Positions 53,995 to 64,000 of a DNA stretch of 64,000 bases are shown piece by piece. Both the position numbers and the translations under genes were made by a program. The notes under the pieces are model-generated. The model did no database searches and had not been told where the DNA came from. It was given only the letters and a program-made list of their open reading frames with translations. Source of the stretch: Gymnorhina tibicen (taxonomy: Eukaryota; Chordata; Aves; Passeriformes; Artamidae); contig VXAZ01001688.1 in NCBI GenBank assembly GCA_013399875.1, positions 253,686 to 317,685 on the forward strand, given 5' to 3'. The first letter of the stretch is position 1; each line of letters opens with the position of its first letter.

Positions 53995-54024
53995 CAGCCT
54001 TTCCAAGTTGCTCAAAATCTCCTT
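53995..54024 (-). other. Candidate 30-nt coding exon
   Basis: The minus-strand acceptor has a T-rich approach (TTTAATATTTACTGTGTAG) and the donor is AGGCTG then GTGAGGGTG. Entered with two bases it reads GDFEQLGKA plus one leftover base, which fits both the 54656-54811 candidate before it and the 53628-53648 candidate after it. The length is a multiple of three. Support beyond splice signals and phase is nil. Confidence 0.17.
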
Positions 54025-54496
54025 CTACACAGTAAATATTAAAGTCAATCTTTTGAGGGAACTGAGGTTACAGAGACTCTCTTTGGTGCAAACACTGAAG
54101 CCCCCCCTCAAGAGCTTTAAAGCCCATGTGCCACTTCCCATACCCATCCAAAGGCTGCTCCCCTACCCGGGCAGCTGGAATTGGCCCATTGCAGAACACA
54201 CTCTGGAATGACAGGGAAATAGGGTTTGCTGAACCACATGCATGTGCCAAAAAAAGGCATCAGCTAAACCCAGGAGAGAGGGAGCTAAAAAAGTAATGAA
54301 TATCCACAAACACACCAGCTGCTGCCTCAAAGGGGCTCAATTAAAAGATAAATAAAATTAGGTTTAGTTAGTCTATAAGGCACTGGGGGATTTTCAGCAC
54401 CCCATTGTGCAAGGACTGCACAAAGCCAGAGGGAGGGATTCTTGCTCCTGTAACCCTGTGTGGGCATGAGCCTCCTTGGGAAACTCCCACAAGCAA

Positions 54497-54546
54497 AAAA
54501 AAAAAAAAAAACAAAAAAAACAAACCCACAAAACAACAACAAAACC
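54497..54546 (+). repeat. A-rich tract
   Basis: A run of about eighteen A is followed by CAAAAAAAAC, AAACCCAC and AAAACAACAACAAAACCCC. It may be a decayed poly-A tail of a retroposed copy or a simple A-rich tract. No retroposed body is recognisable immediately 5' of it. Confidence 0.88.
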
Positions 54547-54655
54547 CCAACCAACCTCAAACATTTTTACTGCTGTCAAAGAATAGAGGGAAGGAACAAC
54601 TTTCTACTCACTTTTCAAGTGAGAACCATGGCAAAGGTAGCTGGTCTGGACTCAC

Positions 54656-54811
54656 CTCTCCCTGAGAACACCACGTCCTCAGCACAGCTGGGAACGCTCT
54701 GGATGGAGCAGGAACAGTGAGGGGCAGCCCCGTTGCAGCTGCAGTGTGGGGGCAGAGGCAGCAGTGCTGGCTCAGAACACCCCAACATGACTTGCATGAG
54801 TTCTGTCATTC
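54656..54811 (-). other. Candidate coding exon of unrecognised gene
   Basis: Among the exon candidates this one has some of the best flanks. The acceptor is TTTTCTTTGTTTTTCAG and the donor is GGGAGAG then GTGAGTCC. It is 156 nt, frame-neutral, and one frame is open throughout: MTELMQVMLGCSEPALLPLP, then a cysteine-rich stretch (HCSC, APHCSCS, VPSCAED) and VVFSGR. The other two frames contain stops. Third positions are mostly G or C. It starts with two bases of a split codon and leaves one base. No domain is recognised. It could also be an exon of a non-coding transcript or a decoy. Confidence 0.32.
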
Positions 54812-54975
54812 CTGAAAAACAAAGAAAAGCCAGTTAACCCAAAGAAATAAATGTAAGGTTTAAATTTACAGGAAATTGCACCAAAGCAATGAGCAGCTTT
54901 GCCCTGCCCCACCCCACTGAATGTGAAGGTCACAAACAATTTCAGACCATGACTACTGTTTTTAACAAGCTTTAG

Positions 54976-55020
54976 CTTATAATTTACTTATAATTTACTT
55001 ATAATTTAGCTTATAATTTA
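54976..55020 (+). repeat. Four-copy 11-bp tandem repeat
   Basis: CTTATAATTTA occurs four times, three of them directly abutting (54976-55008) and the fourth after a single extra G (55010-55020). All four copies are identical, so the array is recent or constrained. It encodes nothing. Confidence 0.92.
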
Positions 55021-55082
55021 CACTGCTTTGAAAAGGTAAAAAGCACCATGAGAGAAGAGTCAGGTGCCATCTCACAGCTTAC

Positions 55083-55188
55083 AAACAGAACACTGAAAAA
55101 TCCAGTGATTTGGCCAAGTTTGTAGAGGAATTTGTACAAGAGCTGGAGACTGAGACTGCAGCACCCGATCGCCCTGCTGATACTTGAG
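55083..55188 (-). other. Candidate exon, coding status unclear
   Basis: On the minus strand a strong acceptor (CACTTCTTTTGCTCCTGCAG) and a donor (CTGTTT then GTAAGC) bound 106 nt in which all three frames are open. It cannot be joined in frame to the 54656-54811 candidate without creating a stop at the junction. If spliced it is therefore non-coding, alternative, or from a different transcript. The plus strand also reads an acidic, lysine-rich stretch here (DLAKFVEEFVQELETE) that ends in a stop. Confidence 0.18.
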
Positions 55189-55343
55189 CTGCAGGAGCAA
55201 AAGAAGTGACTTGGAGAAGACCACAAACAGCAGATCTACACTGGAACAAGCACACAGGGAACATAAATGGAAAAATGGCTTTTAAAAGTATTTACAACTC
55301 ATAAAGAAGAACAACACATTTCAGGTGTTGATGGGCATCAGCT

Positions 55344-55625
55344 TTACAGAGAAGAATTTCTGCTCAAGAATTTCTGAATCTGTACTGTGGAGCACAGGTG
55401 GCAGAAATAGGAGGTCAGGCTGACCAGGGCTGGTGTGTAGGGATTCAGCACCCAAACAAAAGGGAAAATGCAGAACCTGAGCCAGAAGTACTTGACATCC
55501 GGAGAAAGGTTTTTGTATAAAAGGTTTCCTGCTTTAGGACAGAGGAACATGAGGAAGTTAAATAGTGGCTGCTCCTTCTCATGGTTTAGCTCCAGCAGCT
55601 CACGTAATTCACACCTCGCCCCAGT
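55344..55625 (-). other. Open hydrophobic reading, possible terminal exon
   Basis: A 94-codon frame on the minus strand runs from a stop upstream of 55625 to a TAA at 55344-55346. It includes LNHEKEQPLFNFLMFLCPKA, KYFWLRFCIFPFVWVLNPYT and ends FLSRNSSL. Two hydrophobic stretches could be membrane segments. No convincing acceptor opens it, no family is recognised, and the length is not exceptional, so it may be chance. Confidence 0.12.
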
Positions 55626-56386
55626 CTAATGCTGTACATTATATAGCATTTACACGGCGTGGGAGAGACACGGATAAACACACACACTGACATCACAGAG
55701 GAATTCACAGACTGGGACCAACACTGGGAACCGTGGAGACCATTCAGAGTTAGCAACAAAACCCACTACAAACCGGTTTTAAAGAGGTTTTAAAGAGTTG
55801 GTGTCATCATTTCACTGAACTCTAAAGTATCATCTTCCTCTGACGAAAATATATTTGGAGTACTGGGAGGCAAAAATCCAACCCCAGGATAGAAAGGGAA
55901 AATCCAGTTATTTCATCTTCTCTGTGGGTATTACAAAATTTTTGTTGGCTAAACTGGGTGAATTTAAGAATCTGCTATTAGACATCACTAAAAACCCCAG
56001 CATTTACAGAACAGCAGCTGTAAAGAACAAGGCACTCCAGGTCCAGAAAAACATGAGTTTTCTGAAGTTCATCTTCAAGCAACACTACTGAAATACAAAC
56101 TCAGGTCTTAACACCCACCAGTGTTCTCCAAGTGCTGGTGTAGTATAAGAACAAAAGGCCTGAATTTTTAATTGACATGTACTTTAAAGAAGAATCTGAC
56201 TGCAAAGATATAACAGAGATGCAGAGGGGAAAATGCAAGAAAGAAAACTCCTTGACCTACTTCCATAACAGAGAACATAGATCCAGTACAGTATTTAAAA
56301 ACCACAGGAATATTCCAACAAGGACTTACGCCTACCTGCAACTATCCTCAATCCACTGAGCTGGTGTAAGGCCCCAAAAAGCTCAC

Positions 56387-56427
56387 CTGGCGAGGCTTTT
56401 AAAAGGACTTCCAATGGTTCCTGTACT
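56387..56427 (-). other. Candidate 41-nt exon
   Basis: Acceptor TTTCCCCCGTGTGTCTATCTCAG and donor GCCAG then GTGAGC are both strong on the minus strand. One reading gives VQEPLEVLLKASP and fits directly onto the 54656-54811 candidate. Another gives STGTIGSPFKSLA. Its length is not a multiple of three and it conflicts in phase with the 56664-56714 candidate, so at most one of the two can belong to the same coding transcript. Confidence 0.18.
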
Positions 56428-56663
56428 CTGAGATAGACACACGGGGGAAATACTAACAAAATATTCTCAAGAGGTCAAAACAACACAGAAGACTTTACTG
56501 GCAACTTCAGAAAATCAGAGAACTGTGGCAAAAGGTTTAGTGCAACATTCAATCAACATAAAACACTTCCCAAAGCATTAACTTAGCAATCTAAGCCCTT
56601 TTTAAGTTACACAAAAATTCCAAAAAGAGGGAATTAGAAGAAGGAGAGAAAGACAGAAAATAC

Positions 56664-56714
56664 CTAGAAAATCACACATAGAACTACCAGCCCCTGGGTT
56701 CCAGCAGTGCTCAG
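56664..56714 (-). other. Candidate 51-nt coding exon
   Basis: The minus-strand acceptor is TCTTGCAACTCCTATCAG and the donor TTTCTAG then GTATTTTC is moderate. Entered with two bases it reads EHCWNPGAGSSMCDFL with one base left. That fits the 57404-57467 candidate before it and the 54656-54811 candidate after it. It is frame-neutral in length. There is no independent support. Confidence 0.17.
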
Positions 56715-57403
56715 CTGATAGGAGTTGCAAGATGAGATAGGGCCAACACAGGTGCCCTAAATACCCCTTGGCCTTCCCAGCCCCTTCTCCTAGGTGGGAC
56801 TCCGTGGCATTTGGCCCCTCAGGAGCTGGAGTGGGGCTCCAGGAGCAGGTATAGAAATTGCCTCAGCTGTGCCAGGGAGTGGTGGGCACTGCCAGGCTGG
56901 GATACAGGCTCTGGGGATGGGGTGTGGAGCAGGATGAGGCCCAGCCTGCCCCCCAGAATGTCTTGGGACATCCATCTTTCCAGTCCCTCACAGCTGGGTG
57001 CCTAATGGATTGTACATTTCTCCAGGACTCACACGAGGAATTCAGCACATTTTATTCATCCAAAGTCACGCCACACACCTACAGGACTGCTGCAGGTTTG
57101 AGAATCAGCCCTGAGGTGAACAAATTCCATAGCCCGCGACATTCCTTGTGCAGCTCCACGAACCCACCAACACTTTTAGCCAGCAGCACTAAGGACCAGA
57201 AGCAAATCTTTACTTTATGGATTTCCTCAGCCTTGCAGGTTGAAAGAGCACCCCAGAGCTCGAGTGACCTTTACAAGACAATCCCTATTATCACTTGGTT
57301 TGTCAGACACGGAGTTCAGTCAGATGCAAGGGCCAAGGACCCACTGCACTGAGAGGAGAAATCAAACGGCACTTTCGGAGTCGGAACCATCAACTGACCT
57401 CAC

Positions 57404-57467
57404 AGAAGTATTTACAGCCCAAATCTTTGCTTTCCCAAAGCTTAACGGTCTGGGGGTTGGACAGCTC
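57404..57467 (-). other. Candidate 64-nt coding exon
   Basis: Acceptor CCTGAAGAACATTTCCAG and donor TACTTCT then GTGAGGTC lie on the minus strand. From a codon boundary it reads ELSNPQTVKLWESKDLGCKY and F with one base left over. A second frame is open too. The product is not recognised. The entry phase matches the end of the 61012-61170 candidate if that one is read from its first base. Confidence 0.2.
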
Positions 57468-60400
57468 CTGGAAATGTTCTTCAGGAGACAGGAGACTCAG
57501 TCCAGCAAGGCCCTCTGCCTTGCCCTGCCTGAAACTCCCCCACAATTCTTTCAGCCATCATTTCCTTTGCTCTTCCTGCTCTTTTCCACCCCTGCTTCCC
57601 AGCACGTTTCTGGGCACACGAGTTCAAACCAAATGGGCTAAAGCGGAAGCCAAATCCTGCCATCCTGTGGTCTGAGTGGTGGCTCCAACCATTGCTCGCT
57701 GGAGAAAGCTGGGCCCCCACCAACCTCCTCCTATCCTACAGATAAAAAATTATCCCTGAAACAATCCTACAGGTCCCTAAAACATGAGACAGAGTCCTGT
57801 GATCCCAAGGAAGCAGCAGAACCTGCAAACCCTGTGTGGAGGAGAGCTCAGATCATTCCTGGTTCAGCCTCCTCAGCTTTAACGTTTATGGCTCCAGGCT
57901 CAGCCCCTTGTGACCATCACCCTGCAAACCTCCCGCTCAGCTCTGGTTTATGGGCTGAGTAAATCCAAGCAAAACGCAGCAGTAAAAGAAATTTGTGGGC
58001 TAATTTACTGTTTCAGTTTAGGTTAAGGTTTTTAATAGTTATTTGCCTTTATATTTTAGATAAAGATTTGTGAGGAGCCAATTACCCAAGGCAGCACAAG
58101 TAGCTGTGACAGCTGAATTCAATGCATGATCTACCCTTAGAAAGCACTGCCTGATTTTCTGATAGAAAATGCTACAGTTAAATAGAGAGGCCAGAGCCTG
58201 TAGCTTAAAATGGGGAAAAAATGATGAAGATAATTCGCATGGAACATGGCTTTTGAGGATAAAAGCTTCCCAAGAGAAGAGAGGGAGATCATTACCGTAT
58301 ATTTATATAAAGCCAGGGCTAGGGTTTTTTGTGGGCTCCATTGAAGCGGTGCCAATTTACACCACGTCTAAAGAGTTCATTAAACCTCTGTCTCACCAGC
58401 ACAGTGCTCCAGGATTTGAACGTTTGTTCATCTGAAAGATTCATCATTCTCCTAATCCAACTCCGTACCTTTTTTAAGACTGGGTGTGAAATGTTGATGG
58501 TTCCTGCACTCTTTCCCTGCATTTAAACACCCCACTGTATTCCCTGCAGAGTCTGGGAAGTTACAAGTGTCTGTTTAGCTGGAATGGGAAGCATCCTGAG
58601 ACCCAAACTGGAGTTTTTTAACTCAGCTGTGCTTTGGGTTCAGGGCTCTGCTGCCCCTCAGAGCAAAGGGCCTTTTATTGCTGCCACGTTGGGTTGTTTG
58701 TGCTAAACTCAGTCAAGTCAGATGAATAATTTACACTGAGTTTTGATTGATTTTGTGTCTTTTTCAGTTTGCCAGGGAGCAAGGAACCAATTGCAACTCC
58801 TCATTAAAAATCACTCCTGCTTAATTCCTGCAACTCCAGTTGTGGACACTGAATCTCAACCCTAAGCCTCGGTAAGTACAACTCTTCATTTTCCTTGTGC
58901 TGGTGCTTCAGCAGTTAGGAACTAGGAAGAAACTGTCTAGATAATCTGCAACACTCAAACATCTGTTGCTTTCAGGACACTAGTGAAAAAGGGTTTAGCA
59001 TTGCAATGTAAGAGCCTTCCCAAAGTAACTGGAAATGGGACAAGAGCCCTAAAACGGGAGATGGTTTCCTCATTTTTAGTCATCAACTTTCTCCAGCCCC
59101 TCACTGAGCAGTGCTCAGCACTCTCCTGGTGCTGCCACAGCGGATCCTGCCAGCCTGAAAAAGCTGTAAAATGATTTATACTGAAAGCAACAGGCCTTTT
59201 TCATACTGGCATATGTTAGCATTCAGCATCCAGGATTCGTGGCTGCCGGCACAGAAACTCCCAGAAGTGACACTGAAATCAGCCCCAATTATTTAGCATA
59301 TTCCTGTGTAACAATAGCCGTGTGCTGAGCAGGCAGTCACGGATTCCCGGGAACAGTCTGGCACCTCCATCCACACCTCCCGCTCGGAGATCCGCAGCAC
59401 AGGCGCTCCGCTGGAGGATTTTTAGTATCGCAGTCAGAGATCAGGTTGTTACAGATCCACGCCCACAGTCTGGGTTTTCATCCTCACTCCAAAGGAATTT
59501 CACTGCCTTTGATTTCGCATAGGGGCCAAACCCAGAAATAACAGCCCGCCAAAGTTCGGGAGATTTGGGACAGGGTAAGGCACTTAAAACATTAAGCCTA
59601 CGTTTACAAAGCACAAGTAACAGAAAACTACCACAGTAATCCTCTCTAGGCTTAAACTCTCCTCTTCCTTCCAAGAGATTAAAAACATATGCCAGATCAG
59701 AGTAATTAAAGGTTGAGCATTCCTCGTCCTACTTTCCTCTCCACTTCCAGCGGAGGCGATCCTGCGCCAGTCGGATGGGATGTTGCACCGCACTCCTGTC
59801 CCTCCCTGATCTCTGAGTGCTGCAGGAACCCTGCACCTCTGCACATTTGGAAATAGGGATTTACATTCTGTGGCTTTGGGAGGAAACCTCCTCCCACACA
59901 CTTGGAATTCACTGCTAAAGTTCAAGCTGAGGCATTTTTGTCTCTGTCAGGGAACAGGGAAAAGCTTCTGATCCCCTGCTATAGAGATTAATTCATTGAT
60001 GACCAAGTGGATTCCTCTGGGAATCTACGTGCCAGGCACTTTCAAGGGTTTGTAACAAATTATACCCAACACTGCCCAGTCTCAGCGTCAGGAATTTGTG
60101 CTGCTGTAAGGTAAAAAGCTGTTGAATCCCACCTGGGGAAAGTTCTGGTGTGCTGAAATAAAGAGAGGAACTTTTCAAACAACAAAGATTTTGATAAATA
60201 TCCACCAGAAAGCTTTTACTCTTTCAGATGTATTATGACTATGATTTTTGTTTGGCTTTTCTCTCGTTATCTCCAATATATTTTTTAGGCCAAGGCTGTT
60301 CATTTTGAAAAGTGAAATGCAATATTGAATAGTTAGAAACTTCTCATGGTGCCATCCCCATTAGCTCAGGATCTGAGTACGGAGCATTTGCCATAAATAA

Positions 60401-61011
60401 TGCACAACTTGATCCCTCTGCATTTTTTTAAGAAAACCCCAACATGCTTCCAAGTATCAAGAGGGAAGAGAAACACATTTCTGTAAATACATCCAACTCC
60501 TATAAACTACCTAATCAATGATTTTTGTGATACTGAGCTGAACAAATGATGGTTAGTGAATAATTTAATGACTTCTGGCAGTTTCTACTCCAGAACTGAC
60601 CGTGAATGGTTTAGATTTTCTCCAGCACATTTTCTTCTACAAATTTTCTCCTAAATAATTTGTAGGAACAGTTATTGCTCTTTGGAGCATTTGTGAGCAC
60701 TTCTCTGTGCCTGTGATTGAATTTGAGCTCTTTCAGACAGTTTTAATTGAGTGCATCAATCAAACAGCATAATTTCTTTTTCTTGACATAACCCTACCAG
60801 CCAAGTCTCTTTTTCTCCACTTTGTAATCCATTGCCTAATCCAGAGTGATGGTCCCTAACCTCTAGGATTTGGGAGAGCATTTAGGGATGTGCCACTCTC
60901 TAAACTGGTTAATTGCTTTCCTGAATAGAGGTAAGGATAATCTCAGCTTTAATGAGTCTCTGAAGTAGCATTCTTAGGTCATTACAAAGTGGAAATTGAA
61001 AAAGTCCCCAC
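57468..61011. other. Mostly non-coding DNA
   Basis: Apart from the plus-strand exon-like piece at 58768-58871, no feature can be supported. Small CG-containing patches at about 59340-59420 and 59750-59795 are too short for a CpG island. Overlapping open readings at 57240-57723 have no recognisable content. Confidence 0.5.
58768..58871 (+). other. Candidate plus-strand exon, probably non-coding
   Basis: This has among the strongest splice flanks seen on the plus strand: TTGATTTTGTGTCTTTTTCAG before the segment and CCTCG then GTAAGTAC after it. All three frames contain a stop, the last only a few codons from the donor. If spliced it would be an untranslated or lncRNA exon, antisense to the proposed minus-strand gene. 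No partner exon on the plus strand joins it in frame. Confidence 0.22.
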
Positions 61012-61170
61012 CTGTTCAGTTTCTTCAGTGCAGCCGGCACTGGGAGCATCTGTACGTGTGGGTGAAGCTGCTGCTGTCCGGGCACAGCCCTGGCTCTGCC
61101 ACTCCCCGGAGCACCTACAGGAACCGCTTTGCCAGCATCCCTCCAGTTCAGAATGGGATCGTTTGGGAGG
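61012..61170 (-). other. Candidate coding exon in GC-rich island (strand unresolved)
   Basis: A segment clearly richer in G and C than its surroundings. On the minus strand a strong acceptor (GTTCTGTGTTATCTTTCAG) and a fair donor (CTGAACAG then GTGGGGAC) bound 159 nt with two open frames. One starts PPKRSHSELEGCWQ and the other LPNDPILNWRDAGKAV. The plus strand is also open (61029-61181), with better third-position G/C and a terminal stop. The local composition suggests real coding sequence on one strand, but I cannot decide which and recognise none of the products. Confidence 0.3.
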
Positions 61171-61181
61171 CTGAAAGATAA
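61029..61181 (+). other. Alternative plus-strand terminal exon reading
   Basis: On the plus strand, CCACCTGTTCAGTTTCTTCAG could act as acceptor. The following frame reads HWEHLYVWVKLLLSG, then SATPRSTYRNRFASIPPVQN, and ends at TAA (61179-61181). About three quarters of third positions are G or C, against an AT-richer background. Four tryptophans in 50 residues is unusually high for a real protein, which counts against it. No upstream plus-strand exon of matching phase was found, including the one at 58768-58871. Confidence 0.2.
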
Positions 61182-61287
61182 CACAGAACCCAGCTTTTAG
61201 CAATACAGGTAACGCAAGATGTGAAATCGTTCCTCTCCTAGCACAGTGGAAATTCAATTTGATGAACACAGTCAAGGAAGATCTTAC

Positions 61288-61347
61288 ATCACATATAAAA
61301 CCTGAAATTCTCTCAGGATGCATCTTCAGAAATGTGGCACTGAACAT
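61288..61347 (-). other. Candidate 60-nt coding exon
   Basis: Acceptor AAATCCATTCTCGCCTTCAG and donor TGTGAT then GTAAGATC are both good on the minus strand. Only one frame is open: MFSATFLKMHPERISGFICD, on codon boundaries at both ends. The first codon is ATG, but as it lies exactly at the acceptor it need not be the initiator. The phase fits its neighbours. The product is not recognised. Confidence 0.25.
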
Positions 61348-61824
61348 CTGAAGGCGAGAATGGATTTGTAATAATGGCTTTTTAAAGGAGGATGAATATT
61401 TGATTATATTGTCAATGTGTATTTCTAAAAAATATGCTACACTCTGAGTGATGAATTTGAGCTACAGTTATTTCTAAAACTGGTCAGGTTTTGTAGGAAC
61501 TCTGCTCTTCCTTCCCCCAGAAGTGCCATTAATTCATCAAGACTATTTGGAGTACACAGAAAACGATGGTAGCTGGAAAAGGATATCAAGTTTTTGTTTG
61601 ACTTTAGAAATTTTGTGCTTGTTAATTCAGTAACTTTATAACACTGAACACATGAAATTAGGACCTGAGCTAAACAGTAACAGGATACTGAGTTTTCTCC
61701 TTTTACGAAGGAATTGTGTTAAGGTCAGCAATGATGGAAAATCCTTCAAAGTGTTGCCTAAGTGTGGTGGGCAGAGAAGTGAGGCCCTTCCTGCTCCCAT
61801 TTCTGTCCATCCAGTGGTTCTTAC

Positions 61825-61899
61825 CTGCCACATGCTCATTACCGTTCCCAGTGCTGTGTAAAATTGACAACAGCTGAAATTTTCTTCAGTAAACTTGCA
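61825..61899 (-). other. Candidate 75-nt coding exon
   Basis: Acceptor CAATATTTTGCTCCTCCACCAG and a consensus donor ATGTGGCAG then GTAAGAAC lie on the minus strand. From codon boundary to codon boundary it reads CKFTEENFSCC, then QFYTALGTVMSMWQ. It is the most upstream piece of the phase-compatible series. No initiator or signal peptide is found before it in the window, so a coding gene would have to begin further right. The product is not recognised. Confidence 0.25.
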
Positions 61900-64000
61900 C
61901 TGGTGGAGGAGCAAAATATTGAGAGCCTGCATTTATAATTGTAACTCACTTTGTTTCGTGCCATAGGGCTGTCATTTCAATTTTACTTCAGGATTTTGTT
62001 ATGCCATTTATGGCTTTTCTTCAGTGATTTGTCGACTCAAGTTGCCTTTGGACCCTGTTCACTATTTCTGGCTGAAACTTTCAGATCTGATGTTTTCAAA
62101 CTTAGTATTTTTCACTGAAAAATGTCCCTGTCTTTAAATATAAACTTTCCCCCGATTTCTGCATTTTTTGGATGAACTCCTGCAGGAGTCAAACCTTACA
62201 CTTAAGTGTTTTGTTTAGGAAAAAAAGTCCTGTTTCTGTCTGAAGGAATGAAAACTGAATGGTTCAATCATTTCAAAGCAGCTCTTCCTTCTCAGGCTTG
62301 GAAACTACATTTCAGTGGAGGAGAGGAAAAGAATGGAATATATTTATTGAACTAAGGCAACTGGAAGAAATTAGAGTCACAGGGAGGGGTTTTGTTTGTT
62401 TGTTTTGTACCCATTTCAGAGCAGACACCATTTTTCAACAAGCTCTGCTGTTCTCACACCAGATGGCTTTATTTTTCCAATACTTTATTTTCCCCACATA
62501 CATTTTCACTGCAAGTATCTTGCACATGGAAAGAGGATGGGAATGCTTTTTATTAATCTGCCAGATATTTAGCTGTGCACTAACTCATCCTGGAATCTGA
62601 GCCAAATTTGGGGCACCAGATGATTCAATGTGTATATTCCCAGTATACCATGGAATAGCAGGAAGGGCTGGATTATCCCTATTCAGTAATTATCAGAGCT
62701 ACAAAAAGCTGTTTGCCAAAGAAATGCTTTCAAGGGTTCAATTAATAAATTAAAAATGGGAATCGGCCTTTCGTTGGATTCCTGGAGCAGCTCCCCATTT
62801 AACAGGCAGTTGATTTCCACCCTTGCAGGAATTTGGTGAGCTTGGGGGTTAGACAGAGCAGTGGGGCTGAATTCAGCACTGCAGAGAAACTGCTCAGCTT
62901 CTGCAAGGGAGGCAGAAATGTGCAATTAAAAAATACAACATCCACCATCCATGTTTGTGTGGTGCTGCTTTCAGACCTGCCTTCATACCCAGCCTTTAAG
63001 TGGAGAAACTGTTTGGAAACAGCTGCAGCAAAGCAAATGCTTTTAGGGTCTTGCAGGTATTCTCAGTATTTATAATAAATAAAGGTATGAGAAACCTTCA
63101 CATGTGCATACAGCTCTCCATTTATAGTTTGTCTGAAATCTATTAAATCCCAACTCGGCCGAAAGGAGAGAGGAATGCAGTGAAACTCACGGCACTCACC
63201 TAGGAAAAAATATTCCAAAAGGTAGCCTATCAGTCTTAGAACCACTTTGCAGCCTTATTTCGGTCATCTCAGTAAATGCAATGCCTAATTACCACTGGGA
63301 CTGCTTTTCTCTCTGGAGCCAGCGCTCACTAAAAAAATCTCCTGAATTCAGTAGATTGCTGAAGGCGATCTGAAGCTGGGATGCCTCAGTACCAACCCCC
63401 CGGCACAGCTCTTCTCTTTAATATCCTGAGGGGGCTAAAATAGTTTTCCCGGAATCCAAAACGGGCTTTTGTTCACCACCAGAGTCACAAGTACATTTTA
63501 CAGTACAACCTGATTTTAAGAGGAATTTCTCTCCCAGCTTTTTTTGTGAGAAAGGTCCTTTCTCTGTCTCTTGTTCCGTCCTCCCTCCCTGCTGCCCCTC
63601 TGAGCTGAGATCCCTGTGTGTGCAGACTCTCCTCAGGAGATGGTACCTTTTCATTTCAATCACATTTCTGAAGGCTGTTATGTTTTGGAAATCTGTTCCT
63701 TGAACCACTGTGGGGCAGGAACCAAGGGAATATCTCTGCCTTGTTTCCAAGCTATGTTTATTGCATCTGGCCAACTGTTTTACGAGTCATTTACTATTAT
63801 CCTCTTGATTAAGTCAAAATATTACCTACTCTCCACTTAAAACTTTTTTTCCATCCTCCTTGCAGGATACATTTCAGGATACATTGTTACAGGAGAAATA
63901 ACCATTAGCACTGTGTATTGGAGGACTCAATTATGTTCACAGCCACAGAAGTGCTGTTCTTCCTTTGAGGGTTCTCCACCAAAATGTTTGGAAGAGAAGT
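61900..64000. other. Non-coding DNA, no gene recognised
   Basis: Ordinary sequence. A donor-like CCTAG then GTGAGTGCC on the minus strand near 63198 follows a 14-codon open stretch, but it lacks a good acceptor and its phase does not fit the exon candidates to the left. AATAAATAAA at about 63074 on the plus strand is a possible poly-A signal with no gene attached. Confidence 0.5.

Noticed and set aside
56858..57723. Several overlapping open readings of 126-164 codons on the plus strand
   Set aside because: The region is C-rich and stop-poor, and the products have no known domain and overlap one another in different frames.
1..64000. Strand-composition switch (T-rich left part, A-rich right part) as a sign of convergent genes
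   Set aside because: The long T and A runs suggested it, but base counts on sampled lines showed no consistent skew. It needs a sliding-window calculation.
1..64000. tRNA, snRNA, CRISPR, bacterial operon or phage features
   Set aside because: No B-box-like tRNA words in context, no conserved snRNA starts, no spaced direct repeats of CRISPR type and no ribosome-binding or operon layout were seen. The CR1 tail shows this is animal nuclear DNA.

Overview
The window is vertebrate, most likely bird, nuclear DNA. The clearest evidence is a 5'-truncated CR1 LINE 3' end at 28903-29206, plus two short CR1 3'-end scraps at 24965-25013 (minus) and 40667-40715 (plus). CR1 tails of this form are typical of avian and other sauropsid genomes. 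Moderate base composition, very few repeats, many short stop-broken frames in all six readings, and no operon-like packing or tight gene spacing also fit a large intron or intergenic region. I recognise no complete protein-coding gene, and no tRNA, rRNA, snRNA, CRISPR array, insertion sequence or CpG island.

From 1 to about 44.8 kb the sequence is essentially non-coding. It holds the three CR1 pieces, several T-rich and T-to-C pyrimidine tracts, a 13-bp perfect inverted repeat inside an AT-rich block (13025-13147), two octamer-like motifs in tandem (12289-12309), a TG-rich patch near 41 kb and a few isolated exon-like pieces. From 44.8 to 49 kb there is a TCTA/TCTG microsatellite, an AAT microsatellite and a purine-rich degenerate tetranucleotide block (48296-48823). 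The longest stop-free reading in the window lies opposite that block and is an artefact.

From 51.3 to 61.9 kb the minus strand carries a run of exon-like pieces with plausible splice acceptors and donors. Eleven of them can be joined in transcription order (61899 down to 51313) with compatible codon phases. The join gives 918 nt (306 codons including a terminal stop) with no internal stop and no obvious initiator. I do not recognise the protein. Because I chose pieces for compatibility, and vertebrate introns are full of decoy exons, this is only a hypothesis of an unrecognised minus-strand gene. A GC-rich segment at 61012-61181 within this run is open on both strands, so its coding strand is unresolved.

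I found no convincing novel biological system. The items most worth checking are the minus-strand exon series, the two-strand-open segment at 61 kb, the purine-rich block at 48 kb and the inverted repeat at 13 kb.
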